A stretch of DNA of 64,000 bases from Paraspadella gotoi (Eukaryota; Chaetognatha): assembly GCA_051294375.1 (NCBI GenBank), contig CM119270.1, positions 6,036,027 to 6,100,026 on the forward strand. The letters are read 5' to 3'. How positions within the stretch are numbered: position 1 is the stretch's first letter; each line of letters begins with the position of its first letter. Both the position numbers and the translations under genes were made by a program. The notes under the pieces were generated by a model, which had not been told where the DNA came from, made no database searches, and saw only the letters and a list, made by a program, of their open reading frames with translations. Below are positions 26,585 through 39,618 of the stretch, in pieces.

Positions 26585-28059
26585 CTGAAGAGGAGGCGGG
26601 GAAGGGGGGAGGAGGGGGGGGGGGAGAAAAAAAAGGAAAGGGAGAGGAAATAAGAGATTATAGAGTAAGAAATAATAACAGAAATTAGATGATATGAAGG
26701 AAGGAGAAAAGAGAGAATGTAAAGTTAAAGAGAACCAGAACGGTAATTCCAATGTGTTACGCCGCTGTGATTTTATTTTCACTTATGATATGATATGACA
26801 TGACATGACAGGACATGACTAAAAAACTTTTTTTACTCGTGTATTTATAACACTGGATCAAAAGTTCGTCTTTTATTCTTGATTGTTTAGGATTTCTTGA
26901 AGACCGACGGACAGACATACCGAGGGACCGACAGACCGACCGAAAAGTGACTTATAGAGGCGCAACTAAAAAGGGGGAATTAGTAGTAAGAAATGTGAGG
27001 AGAAGAAAATATTAAAAAAGTAAAAGAAAGAAGATGAGAGGAGGAAGGGGAAGTGATATTGAAGGCGGAGATAGAAATAAAAAAAAAATGGGCGGTTGAA
27101 AAAGGATGGAATTCGAAGAATCGTGGTAGAGACGCCTTCTCAGAATTCACGAGGGCGAGAAAACGCAGCGGGGGGCGGGTGGTGGGAGCGATGGGGGGCG
27201 AGAGTGGGCGATTCGGTGAGAGGGGGTAAGATGAGGGAATGGGGGGTTCTTGAGATTTGGGAGGCGGGGAAGCGAAAGCAGTTGATGTGACGCGAATACG
27301 TGAGAAAAGAGACGAAGAGGGATAAGTTAACGCCAAGTCTGCGGTGAACGAGAGGTCAAAATGAGTGGTGAATGCGATTGGTTAACTCGTGGGAGGATGA
27401 CGTTTCACAGAATGATAAATTATTGACGTGAAGAAAAAAATATTGAAACTTGGTGATATCCTTAACATAACCTTTTTTCAATTTTTTTTTATAAAGAAAA
27501 ACATTTTTTAAAAAAAAATTCTTTCATTTTCAAAAGACAAAAAAAGGAGAAATATAAACAAATTTAATTCTTTTTTACTCAATTTATTTTGCCTTATCAT
27601 TATCAATTCTAAGTAAATGGCGAACGGAACTCGATTCGATTCTTAAAAGGTCAAAAAACTTGTTTTGTGTCTCTTTATTTGTTTTTTCTCTCTTTTTTTT
27701 TCAATATTTTCCTTTAATGGAGAATTTTTAATTTCTGTGCCAAAATTATTCGATTCGTCTTTTTTGCTTTAATTTGAATCCTTTCCAATTTTCAATTTTA
27801 GTTTTATTGAGACAAAAAATGAAGAGAAGTATATATTTTTTTTTGTGGAAGAATTGTCGGGTTGAAAGAAAAAGAGACAAAAATTGTCAATGAAAGAAAA
27901 TATATCTGGAGATTCATAAACTCCCGCTAAAAAAAGAAAAACAAAAGGGCCCGTTTGTTCAAGAGAAAGTTTTAAAGTTATTCGAATGGCCCAACTTATA
28001 AATAAAAACAAAAACAAAGTATTAAAAAATAAAAATCGGAATTTGCAAGAGTATGCTTG

Positions 28060-28067
28060 CTCTCTCT

Positions 28068-28140
<73 letters not shown>

Positions 28141-28233
28141 GCTCTGATTCTCTCTCACCTTGCTGTAAATTGTGCCCCCCGAGTAAATAGAATGTTGAAC
28201 ACGCCGAATTAAAAGAGAGGGAGGGGAGATGCG

Positions 28234-28304
<71 letters not shown>
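28060..28304. repeat. Inverted pair of (CT)n and (GA)n tracts
   Basis: A CT-rich tract (28060-28158) is followed about 75 bases later by a GA-rich tract (28232-28304). The two are complementary and could pair in a hairpin. Confidence 0.85.
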
Positions 28305-28306
<2 letters not shown>

Positions 28307-29485
28307 CCAAAATTGTTTTTTATCTTTTGTAATCCATTGGTTTTTGTCGCTTTTTTTCAATCTCCTTTTATTTCTATTCGTGCTTTTTTTTTTTTTGCTT
28401 TGTCCTGGTTTTATCTTATTCTTGAAGTGTGAACTTTTTTGGGTCGATTTCTATCTTTTCAAACGAAACCAGGAAAAAAGGCGGGAATTTTCAAAACTGG
28501 TTTTCCGACGCGACGTCTCGTAAATTATTATTTTTTTGTCCACCTGAGTTACGATCCGCGCCTTCAGTCACTTTCTTAATTTGGCGCCGATTGGATAATT
28601 CAAATTTTCCCGCGCTTAGATTCGGATTCGTCTTGTCGCGATTCGTTCCATCTTTAGTCGCGTTAACTTATTAAGCTTATTATATTTCTTTGTCATTCCG
28701 TCTTTTTAAAATTTATTCTTCGATTTGGATAAAGTTCTTCGCGACATCCACATTGCGATGTCGTATGATGGAAAAACGTCGACGACCAAATCGGCAGAAT
28801 TGGCAAACATTTACTTCGTCTTTTTTTTTCATGAAATTTTTTTTTAATCCTTTTTGTTTTTGTTTGTTCCGTAGTTTTTTCATTAAAGTCCCGAATTTTA
28901 CGATACTCGTGACTTCGGTAAACTTTATTAGTTTTTTTTTCTTCTCCAAAACAGGATCTTATCTCTTAAATCCAGAGCCCGTTACGAAATCTCCCTATCG
29001 ATCCGACTCTGTTGTTGTTGTTGTTCTTGTTGTTGTTGTTGTTGACCTCTTTTGTTGCTTCAGTCGATGAGTAAGACAAAAACTTCAAAGGATTTTTTTT
29101 CTTTTTTTGCGCAATTCGTTTTATTTAAAAATAAAATAATAAGAATTTATATATATATATATATATATATTTATCTTTATTTCGTTTTTTTTTTATTAAA
29201 GAATGACGCTTTTTCATTTCACATTATTTTTTTCTGTGATTTTTTATTCGCGTCTTCTTTCCGTTTTATTTTTCATTTCGTCCTTTTTTTATCTTTTTTT
29301 GTTCCATTTGTATTTTTTTCGCCGAAACTCCGCACGGCCTCACATCCTCTTCTGTCTTCTGATCGCAAGAAAAAAAAAAGATTCAATTTATTGCAAGTGA
29401 ATTAAAAAAACATTATTTATAAAATAACACACGATGGATAGTTAAGAAAAAAACTTTCGGATGAAAAGTGGAAAAAAAAATTAGA

Positions 29486-29602
<117 letters not shown>

Positions 29603-29842
29603 ATCGATTATTCTCCGGTCCGAAGTTCGCAAAAATTGATAAGATAAAATATTCGAACGTATCCGTTTGAACAGATAAAGAAGAACCAAAATAAAAAAAA
29701 AACTTTAATCGAGGATAAATAAAATAAAATAAAAACATATTTTTTTTTCTTTTTCCGCAGACAAAATTTAGAGAACAACTGATTTTAATTAGAGCGAATG
29801 TCTAGAACCCGACGCAGGAGAAAACTGTCTTTCGGAAAGAAC

Positions 29843-30094
<252 letters not shown>

Positions 30095-30740
30095 AAGAAA
30101 GCGAGAGCCAAACTTGGTTCTCTTGTTTAAATCTTGGAACCGAAATCTGTAACTCGACCTTTAATGTTTTTGACCAAAAAGCTGAAGATTTTAGACGCAT
30201 TGTTTTCTGAATTCTCCTCTTTGGGGCGAGAGAGCGCGAGAGAGAGAAAATAATGAAAAGTTGTGATCATCGAATCGATATTGCGAACTGAATTTTGTAA
30301 CATACCCTCATTACTTGCATTGTTAAAAGTAAGTTCCTCGTTTGAGTCATATTATTGAATTCGTAGCGGGTAGAGTTCGTGGCAAAACCGGTACAATGTT
30401 GTTTTTTTTTTCAACGATTTGTATTTTGAAATGTATGTTGAGTATAGACTTTAACGACCGCGACCGGAATATGTTTAAATCGTTAAATTATTGTTAGAAT
30501 GGGATATAGATGCATGATTTAATTAACGAATGTATCAATAATCTTTTGTTTTTTCTTTTTTTTTAGTTGGTTCTTTTTAGTATGATTGATTTATTGATCT
30601 CACGATTTATTGATAATCAATTTTGTAAATTAATGTAGAAAATTCATGCCATCTTTATTTTAAAATTGAATTATTCAAAAAAATTCTCAACTCTGACAGC
30701 CAATGATTTTTTCCGATAGTTCGACGACAGGTGACAAGCG

Positions 30741-30784
<44 letters not shown>

Positions 30785-31601
30785 CGCGATATTCTATGAA
30801 TGGAAACTCGTTTTTTCTCCTCTCTTCGGTAATTATTCTGGGTCAGAAGCCAATTATAAAGGCGACCTGCTATTTTGGGATATCTCGAAACAGTTTTTAC
30901 TTCTAAACAAAGTTGGCTACTTCTTCGTCAAGAATTTTTCGAACCAATTCTTTGAACATTGTTGATTTAGGTTAATTTTGTCTTTTATGAATAATATTCA
31001 CTTGAAAAATGAAGAAAAAATGTCGATACAACAACGACGACGACGACAACAACAACAACACCGAAGCGAAGACGAAACGTCGTACATCTTCGCCGAAAGG
31101 CGATCGTCACGGTCGAGTTATTCCGTCTTTGTATTAATTTATTAATTCATTTAATAAAAAATATTATATTGCTTTGAGACGGTTGTTTTCTGTTTTCCTA
31201 CTATGCAGATGAGGAGGAAGATAAAACGAGGAAGTGGGAAGTCGAGAAACAGAGAACAACTTTTAACTCGAGAATTTAACAAAACAAAAAAGAGGCAGTT
31301 TTGTTTGAATTTATTACCCTAATTTAATAGACTTGTTATTTTTCCTTTCGGTTTAGTTGGTATAAGATTTAAGTCAAGAAGTTTGATTTAATATATTAAT
31401 AATTTAATATTATCAATAATGGGGAATTATCTTACAATACGTTGGAATATTGTTATATAGTAATTTAACTTTCACCGTCATCTCCCTCTCTCTTTTTTGG
31501 ATCGAATTTTTTTAGTTATAAGAAGGACAACATCAACAACGATAACGACAACATCGACGGGTGTCTCGCTTTGACACGATGGTGTCACTGTGTGCTCAGT
31601 A

Positions 31602-31651
<50 letters not shown>

Positions 31652-33500
31652 AATGCTGACCTACCTTTTTCTACTTTTCAATTTGGGCTCACTTTCGTTT
31701 AAAATCTTAAAATAAAATATTATTACCGTCTTCAACTTCTTTCTGCATCGCGTTGTAAGCCTTTCATCTTGTTGCAACTTGAGCTGATGCCAGATCAGTG
31801 GACCTCAGGTGTCGAGAAAGTGTCGAGACGAGAGAATGGAATTTGTTTGCCGCCGCCTTTGGCGCCGCTGCCGCCGCCACCGCCGCCTCCGCCGCCGCTG
31901 CCGAGGAAGCGTGAGAAATATTCTCTACGATAAAGTTGGTTTAAAATCTTTGAGCTAAATATTTTGCCGAACAACTTGTGTATTTGTAATGTGTAATTTG
32001 AGCGACAAAAACATTTCTACTCAAATTTTGTTTTGTCTTCATGAAAGATGGATTAATTCAGGTTTGAATATTGAATTTTACAAATAATCAACGATAAGTT
32101 TAGATATTGGTAAGTTTATTGTAAGTTTAAATATAATTTATATTTTTTCGATTAAGAACAATTCCACTTAATAGGAATAATAAAGATTAGAGAAAACGAA
32201 AAAACTTTCACCGACTGAAATGAGATAAGAAAAAACATTGAATAAACAAATCTTATAATTCCATTGTTTCCGAAAAAAAAAAAAAAAAAAATAGAAAAAC
32301 TATTAAGATTTAACAAAATAATCTTCGAGTTTTGAGGAGAAAAAAAAGGGAGACAATTGGGTTTTTGATGGTCCCATTCGTGAATATTTGTAGTTATTTC
32401 ACGGGCGTCACAACTGTCATCATAGTCATAAATTTAGTCGTCGCTGTCATCGTCATTACGGTCGAGAAATGAAGTTAACTGTTAATAATTTCCTCAATAT
32501 TGCATTATTAGATGATAATTCGACTAGTAGTAGGTGACTAGGCCAATTATCGGATTTATCCCCATATCTTCTTAACAACTTTTTTTAATGTTTTGTATAT
32601 AAAAAGACTCATTTATGCTGCAGTTGAAAAAAAAAAGTGGAAAAATGATTAGGTGTTCAAATTCTTGGTTTTTTTTTTATAAAGATTTTTAAATTTTTCA
32701 AAATAAATCGATGTTCTTTTGTTTAATAATTTTGAGCCACAAGAGGCTCATCTTTAGCTAAAGCTCAAGCGTTTCTAAACAAAAGTTGTTGCTTCTAGAA
32801 AATATTGGGGGTTTTATACATTAATTTCGAAACTACTTTAACGAAAATCATGTACATATTTGAAAATAAATTGTATTTTTTCCCAGAATTTCGTTGTCTG
32901 AAAAATAAAAAAAATATTGGCGACATTGTTCATATATTTTTTAAAATAATTTAAAACAAAAGTATTTTATATAAAATTTTTTTTCCCCTTTTTTATTTTT
33001 TTTTGCGTTCCATAAGGTTTTCCAGATTTCCCATAAAAGTCCGGGCCCTTCGGCTTTGTGGAAGGTGACTAACCCTCTACACGCCCCTTTATCGTTTAAT
33101 CTTATTTTCCCTGGAACAAATCCCTCGAACCTTGATTTCTAGCTCAATCACACAACTTTTTTACCCACGGACGGACAGACATTTATCAATATGCGATGTT
33201 CTAGGATGATCTAATTGATTCAATTAGACTGTACGGGTGGACCGACTGACTTTTACAACCGAAATCTGCAATATTTCGATCGAGCTAAAAAAAAAGATAA
33301 AAGTAAATGACCCTGGGCAGATCTGGCATTATTTGAGCTAAATCGTAATTTGAATTTCAACAAAAAAAAATGTACATTTCGTCCACGTCGAAGAGAAAAT
33401 AAGAATAAATATATTCATTGACGATACAAATAGGAAAATACAGGGACACAAATAAAGCAAATGATTGCCTTTTGCCATCACAATGACGTCATTGTTGTCT

Positions 33501-36500
33501 TTAAGATCGAATGATCGAGATTCGATTTCCACAGACGTCAACAACAGGAAATTCAGCAGTTTCTCGTCCTAACGCAAATACTTTAGGAAATGGGTCTCCA
33601 TTGGCGTGGAATAAGCGACCTTCGCCGCCGCCGCCGCCTGAATTAATGTATTTAAAAAAGTCCGAATTTGTCAACTCTGCGGTCAAATTGGGTTATTAAT
33701 ATATATATGAATAATTAATAGTTTTAATACTAATTTATGCTCGAAGTTAATCGTAAAGAATCACTGCGCGCGAGCAAAGACAGTCACATAAACTGCACAA
33801 GTGCACATTTAACATCTTTAATCATTAATCAATATCATGATAATTTAACCATTCGCTCTTTCACTTTTAGACTTGTAACGAATCCTGACTCCGGCCACGT
33901 CGATTCTTCCGCTTCCCATTGAAGAAGGAAAAATGATCCCGTTCATTGTCGGACCTTGCATCCGCGTCACTTTTTGCCGCGAGACGAAATTCCACTTCCT
34001 CAGCTTCAGAAGAGACTTAAAGTGGGTGCCCACTTTGTCGGCAACGATTATGCCGAAGCTCGGATCAGTTCTGAGGTTTTGATTGATTCGAAGCCACATG
34101 GATACCTACGATCAATGTTTTGTGATGTATGAATGTATTAAATTATATAATATAATAATATAAAATATAAAATAATATATAATAATAATAATAATAATAA
34201 TATATAATATAAAATCCACTTCATTGATAGGGAAGCCAGGTACTCTGGGAGTGAATAAACGAGACTGTGAGAGGTCTTGATTGAAAGCTTGCAGGGACCT
34301 GCTATGTCATTATCTTGTAAGAGTGATGGAGGCCTTAAACCACCAAAGCCTGTCCAAAGTCAGGGCAAGATAGCTTATTTATTAAATGAATGGATAATTT
34401 TTATATTGGTTGTATGGTGGAATAAAACCCACCAACCGTTCATCAGCGGCCATTGGTGCCGGAGGCAAGTCATTCGCCTCCCAACCCAAAGGTCCGGGGT
34501 TCTAGCCCGGTGGTCGTCTGGCAGTTTAGAGGGACGGGGCGCTTAACCCGCCTGTAACATGATGTTACAGCCTGATCCGAAGCTCAGGGACTGCTTATAT
34601 TGAAGGTTCTATCACTAACTCATAACAATAATTACTGTCTCTTCATTGGTGAGCCGACTTCCGAACACAACAGCAACAACAACAATTTCAGGCGACATGC
34701 CTCAACCTGGCGATGCACTTTCCGCCCACAACACATCAGGCGACATGCCTCAACTTGGTGATGCACTTTCCACCAACAACAATTCACTGAAGAGACGCAA
34801 CAGACATCTTCCTACGGGAGGGGGATGTATGGTGGAATAAAACCCACCAACCGTTCATCAGCGGCCATTGGTGCCGGAGGCAAGTCATTCGCCTCCCAAC
34901 CCAAAGGTCCGGGGTTCTAGCCCGGTGGTCGTCTGGCAGTTTAGAGGGACGGGGCGCTTAACCCGCCTGTAACATGATGTTACAGCCTGATCCGAAGCTC
35001 AGGGACTGCTTATATTGAACGGTTCTATCACTAACTCATAACAATAATTACTGTCTCTTCAGTTGTACCAATTTCATAAAATTCAGCTCCTTGTATTTTG
35101 ATGCTAGTGCGGAGTACAATAAGTATTCCCCGATCTAATACTTAAGGGAGTGGTCTTTTCATACAATTGAAACATTCTTTGAAATATTTTCCACTTCATT
35201 GATAGGGAAGCCAGGTACTCTGGAGTGAATAAACGAGACTGTGAGAGAGTCTTGATTGAAACGCTGCAGGGACCTGCTATGTCATTATCTTGTAAGAGTG
35301 ATGGAGGCCTTAAACCACCAAAGCCTGTCCAAAGTCAGGGGCAAGATAGCTATTTATTAAATGAATGGATAATTTTTTATATTGGTTGTACCAATTTCAT
35401 AATATAAAATTATCCATTCATTCAATGAATAAGTATCTTGCCCCTTGACTTTGTACAAGCTATGACAATTAAGGCCCTGATCCCTTTAACTAGATAATAA
35501 CATAGCAGGACCCTGCAAGATTTCAATCAAGACCTCACACAATCTCGCGATTTATAACTCCTATAGCACCGAGCTTCCCTATAAAATATATTTGACGCCG
35601 ACTCTATACTATCTTTATGAAAAGTCACCAACCGGCCTATTTATCTAAGTTCTTCATGAAATTGGTACAACCAATATAAAAATTATCCCTTCATTTAATA
35701 AATAAGCTATCTTGCCCCTGATTTTGGACAGGCTTGGTGTTTAAGGCCTTCATCACTCTTACAAGATAATGATATAGCAGGGCTCCTGCAAGCTTTCAAT
35801 CAAGACTCTCTCAGTCTCTTATATTCACTCCCAGAGTACCTGGCTTCCCTATCAATGAAGTGGTATAATGTTTCAAAGAATGTTTCAATTGAAAAGACCA
35901 CTTCCTTAAGTATTAGAACGGAGAGTACGATACTGTACTCCGCCCAGCAACAACATACGTATACAAGCAGCTGAATTTTATGAAATTGGTACAACCAATA
36001 TAAAAATTATCCAGACAGACTTTGGTGGTTTAAGGCCTCCATCACTCTTACAAGATAATGACATAGCAGGTCCCTGCAAGCTTTCAATCAAGATTCTCTC
36101 ACAGTCTCTTTTATTCACTCCCAACTAATGTCTTTGCCATACAAAGTCTAGCTTACTTGAACAGTCGAGTTGGCCGGAAATTCCATTTTCCTCATCAACT
36201 TGTTATGGCTGCCATTACATTTTGATCGGGATTCCCATGTGAAATACATTTCTTCATTTGAAGGATTTTTTTGTTCTGTACATGTCAAATTAAAATCATT
36301 GATAATACATAAAATGTAATGTTTAATTCTCTAAAACAAAGAAAGAATAAAAAAATAAATAATAAATTCTTTGTATACATGTATATAACATACTATTGTG
36401 GCGGTATACTCACACCGCCTCACGTCCACCATCGTTCAGCCAAATCCATTGGCTCAGAGGGGGAACACACCATCCCAGGCGTAGTGTTCCATCCACGGTC

Positions 36501-39500
36501 CTAACGAGTTCCCTCTGCGTTGGCTAAGCGAGACCGTCCTAGGGTAACCGCGCCAGTGACTGGAGGCGTCACTGAGGGTCGGAAGCCCCCAAAGCCAACA
36601 GTGAGATGCCCCATCCCAATGGGCATCACAGGCAACCCAGCTGTTGCCATACTATACTCATTTTTTATGCAAAATTTTATTTGACATAGTCTACAGTTTT
36701 CGTTGTATGACTTTCTTACCTGAAGTGACCCAGACATTTTCCCCTAAATGAGAGGATGGTATTCCCTTTTGGCCAAGAACCAAAAGCGAATCTTCGCTTT
36801 TACCACCGACGAAAGCAACACGCGACTCTGAATTTACACAAGTTATGACTTTTAAGCCTAAAAATAGTAGACGTCTCCACAAAGCACACGGGCTCAGGGT
36901 GGAGGCTTACAAGAATAACAATTCTGTTCTGCTCGAGTTTATGATTACGTTTTCCAATTTTAAGGGTCAGATGAGAGATACTTATTAGATGACGGTGGTT
37001 GCCGAAAAGTAAGATTGCTTTGTCGGCGAGTTTCTCCGCACCTCTCTGTTGCAAAATGAATACGAAATATTTAGGTATTGGTCTTAAACTCGCTGAGCAG
37101 GGGCGGCACCCTCGCCTCAGGAGAGGTGCCCGGGGCCGGGGGGTTCAAGGGGGAGAAAAAAAGTAGGAAAGAAAAGAAGAAAAACATTATAACTGTATCT
37201 CTATTGCCGCTCATGGTTAAAAATAAGCGCTAAATCTCATCTAGTCAGTAGATTTAACAAATTTAGATCCATCGCTCAGACTAGAGCCACAATGATTGAT
37301 ATATAAAAAAAAAGGTTTCAGTAAAACACCAATGCCAAGTTGCAAGTCCTGGAGGCAGAAGTTTGAGCACTGGAGCAGGCAGAAAGTCGGTAATCGAAAA
37401 CTAAAAACTAAAATTATGGAGTGAGGGGGGAGGGGCCGGCCAGGGGGCCAGTGGAGGGGCCCGCCATTTCTCTCGCCGCCCCTGTAGCTGAGTTCCTATT
37501 CTCCAAAGCTTTACCACTTTCCATTTCTCCTTCTTCTATATATATAATTGTATTAGTTTATGTCTTATTTCCTTCTCACCTCAGGGTCGCTTTCGTTTTC
37601 ATCCGAAAACTGCTTGAAGTGGATCCATTGATTGCTCACGCAAGAATCCATCATATTCCTTGGTGAAATAAAACAAGTTTAAATGGTAAAGCTGTGATTT
37701 GTTTCTCATTTCTTATTATTTAGATTCATTTTTCAAAAGTTTTAAAAAAGGAGAAAAAGAATCATTTTTCAGTAATCGTTTTGGTTTGTTTTTTTTAGCT
37801 TAATACTTTGTAATTTTTTATAGAAAAAATATATGTAAGAAATATCAAAATAAAACTAGTTCAAAATTTTTCCTGTAAAAAATTCCGAAAATCCTGAAGC
37901 CGACTTCCAAAGGCGGCCTGGGACATTCGTCCCAAAATTTGATCAAAGCCGAGAGCGCAACAGTGGAATTAGTTCGCCGGGGAAGGGTCCATCCAATCCC
38001 TGCATCAGAGGGGACCGACTGCGTCTGAGCTATTTCTTTCCTGCGCCAATGCATTATTGCCGGCGGTGAAGGATCTTTAACTGAAAGAAATCAAAATAAG
38101 AACTAGAAAAAAAAATATAAACGATAAGGATAACGTCAGGAAAAGACGATTAAAAGCAATTAAAAGTAATTAGCGAACGAAAGTTAAGGATAGCAAAACT
38201 AACAGTATTATTTCTTTACGTATTTATCAATTACTATCGAATAGAAGAAAAAATCGGCCACTACCGTCTCCAAATAAAAAATCTTAAAAGCATAAAGATC
38301 GAGCCGCTTTCGGTAAGTAACCACAAATATTGATGCGATTGTAACCAAATATTGATGCGATGATAACCAAATATTGACGCGATGATAACCAATAATTGAT
38401 GCGATGATAACAAAATGAGCTGATGTGATGATAATCAAATGATTGATGCGATGATAGTCATTCATTGATATGATGATAATCATTCATTGATACGATGATA
38501 GTCATTCATTGATGCGATGATAGTGATTCATTGACGCGCTGAATCATTCATCGTAAATAAACAAACAAATGCGTGTATGAGTGAAGAGAGAGAGAGAAGA
38601 GAGAGAAGGAGAGAGAGAGGGCTGGACAGTTTTCCGCCAACGAAACGCATTATTAGGTCTCTCTCGTTTATATAAAGAATAATCAGAATTTTTTAGAAAA
38701 AAAATCACGAAAATCTCGGATGTAAATTGTTGATTTTGTATTGAGAAAAAGCGCGGAATAAATGGCGATAATAAAAGTTTTTAGAAGGAAAAAAAGAGAG
38801 AGAGAGAGAGGAGAGAGAGAGAAAGAGGGAGGGAGAGTGAGAAAGAGAGAGAGAGAGAGAGTTTTCCCACCAACGGAGACGCATTATTAGGTCACTCTCG
38901 TTTATATCGGTTATCCGTTGCCTCGCAACGGCGTCGTGAAATTGGGTCTATGTTGATTTTTTTTTATACACGTAACGCGTTATTAGGTCATGTTCCTCGA
39001 CATTGTTTACTTGTTGCTCCGCAACGACCACGAAATCTTTTTTTTTTTTTTTTTTCTGAAATAAAAAAGACAATTTGACAATTAAGACAATAAGAGATTA
39101 AACGATTAAACGATGAGTATTGAGCAAGAAAAATTGCACTAATGGCACTAAAAATAAAATTCAAACAATTAAGGATCATTGCGGACATTGCAAATTGGAA
39201 AAGTATTAAATATATCAATGAAAATCATGAGTGAATATTATCATTACACTAGGCCATTTGCCATTTTTTTTTAGTCATAGACAGAAACTTGGCAAATGAA
39301 AAAAAAAAAAGTAAATACTATCATTATGGTACCTAACATTTATACTAGGCCATTGCCTCTTTTTTTTTTTTTTTAAGTCATAGACAGAAACTTGTCAATT
39401 TTTTTTTTTTAACTGACCACGAAATCTAGGTTAAGTAAGTTATTGTATTTTGGGTTTTGTATTGAGATAAAATAATAATGGCGATAATAAAAGTTTTTAG

Positions 39501-39572
39501 AAGGAAAAAATCCACAAAAATTCGGAATAAATGGCGATAAAAAGTTTTTAGAAGGAAAAAAAAGAGAGAGAA

Positions 39573-39618
<46 letters not shown>

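Noticed and set aside
26980-27336. 118-codon Pro/Ser-rich minus-strand frame upstream of the MPRIP-like start
   Set aside because: Composition follows a purine-rich tract; no domain and no splice join.
31021-31140. Plus-strand frame starting MSIQQRRRR with a nearby AATAAA
   Set aside because: It is short and low complexity, with no upstream exon or domain; it could be a real 3' end but cannot be supported.
31800-31910. Gly-rich exon-like segment on the minus strand
   Set aside because: It has an AG before and a GT after, but the content is a (CCG)n run and it cannot be joined in phase to the MPRIP-like gene.
38325-38545. Regular short repeats that could suggest a CRISPR array
   Set aside because: The units are contiguous with no unique spacers and lie in a eukaryotic intron; it is a minisatellite.
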